From: Methylopumilus sp036567085
GTDB taxonomy: Bacteria > Pseudomonadota > Gammaproteobacteria > Burkholderiales > Methylophilaceae
Direction: 5' to 3'
Assembly (NCBI GenBank): GCA_036567085.1
Contig: DATCVG010000009.1
Coordinates: 1 to 6,482 of the forward strand
DNA length: 6,482 nt
Below the pieces are notes generated by a model, which did not search any database, was not told the origin of the DNA, and was given only the letters and a program-made list of their open reading frames with translations. Both the position numbers and the translations under genes were made by a program. How positions within the stretch are numbered: position 1 is the stretch's first letter; every line of letters begins with the position of its first letter. Below, piece after piece: positions 6,172-6,482 of this stretch.

Positions 6172-6482
6172 GTGGGTATATACAATAAATCAAAAAATCT
6201 CTATAAAACATTAACTTACCTATTTATAGGAAGCTTGCTGCCGGGTATTTCTTTTGCTAATACAACTGAAAAAGAAAATTTTTACTATAAAAAAATTGAG
6301 CTTAGTGAAATTGAAGTTAAAGATAATTTAGCTAAGACATACCTTAAGAAAAGAACGAGTACTGCTACAAAAACAGATACACGAATTCGTGATATTCCCC
6401 AATCAATTTCCGTGATCACTGAAGAACAAATAAAAGATCAATCACTTTTAGGTTTGACAGATGCAGTTATATATTCCCCTGG
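6172..6482 (+). CDS. TonB-dependent siderophore receptor, N-terminus (partial)
   Basis: About 103 codons are visible before the window ends. The product would be an outer-membrane beta-barrel with a plug domain that imports ferric siderophores using energy from TonB-ExbB-ExbD. Residues 1-29 form a signal peptide (Lys6, Lys8, Lys12, hydrophobic 14-24, cleavage after SFA at 27-29). ELSEIEVKDN (43-52) is at the place of the TonB box. ATKTDTRIRDIPQSISVIT (65-83) followed by LTDAVIYSPG (95-104) is the start of the plug, highly typical of the siderophore-receptor subfamily. There is no N-terminal signalling domain, so it is not an FecA/FpvA-type transducer. The GTG at 6172 is the only good in-frame start between the upstream stop (6121-6123) and the signal peptide. 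It has no spaced Shine-Dalgarno. The Fur box upstream supports iron regulation. The siderophore cannot be named. Confidence 0.92.
   Translation, partial: MGIYNKSKNLYKTLTYLFIGSLLPGISFANTTEKENFYYKKIELSEIEVKDNLAKTYLKKRTSTATKTDTRIRDIPQSISVITEEQIKDQSLLGLTDAVIYSP

Overview
The window is AT-rich DNA (roughly one third G+C by eye) from a Gram-negative bacterium. Support comes from a GlnE adenylyltransferase/adenylyl-removase, a Sec-type lipoprotein, a TonB-dependent siderophore receptor and a Fur-type operator. The family mix (DUF6134, DUF4399, DUF4136-like lipoprotein, long-form Sua5) fits an AT-rich proteobacterium. A small-genome betaproteobacterium such as a Methylophilaceae relative is my best guess, but that is inference. 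Gene density is high and no gene-free stretch reaches 300 bases. I see no tRNA, rRNA, CRISPR array, insertion sequence or phage gene.

Layout. Bases 1-1214 (minus) hold the N-terminal part of glnE, cut by the window edge. Bases 1328-3712 (minus) hold four closely spaced genes, read in the order DUF4399 protein, short CDF-like cation transporter, DUF4136-like lipoprotein, DUF6134 protein. Three of these four products carry export signals and the fourth is an integral membrane protein, so this is an envelope-directed cluster. A 69-bp intergenic region separates it from a divergent plus-strand gene (3782-4825) for a histone-deacetylase-fold amidohydrolase that appears to have a signal peptide. 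Downstream on the plus strand lies an unlisted 50-residue single-span membrane protein (4886-5038), which converges with sua5 (5044-6012, minus). From 6172 to the end on the plus strand begins a TonB-dependent siderophore receptor, preceded by a near-perfect Fur box.

Functionally, glnE (nitrogen regulation of glutamine synthetase) and sua5 (tRNA t6A synthesis) are housekeeping genes flanking an accessory envelope block. The DUF4399 protein is histidine-rich and sits 14 bp upstream of a cation-diffusion-facilitator-like membrane protein, which hints at metal handling but does not prove it. The receptor is most likely iron-repressed through Fur. The most notable points are the apparent export signal on the HDAC-like enzyme, the Fur box overlapping a promoter that predicts a leaderless GTG-start mRNA, the altered metal-site residues in the short CDF protein, and the unannotated small membrane protein.
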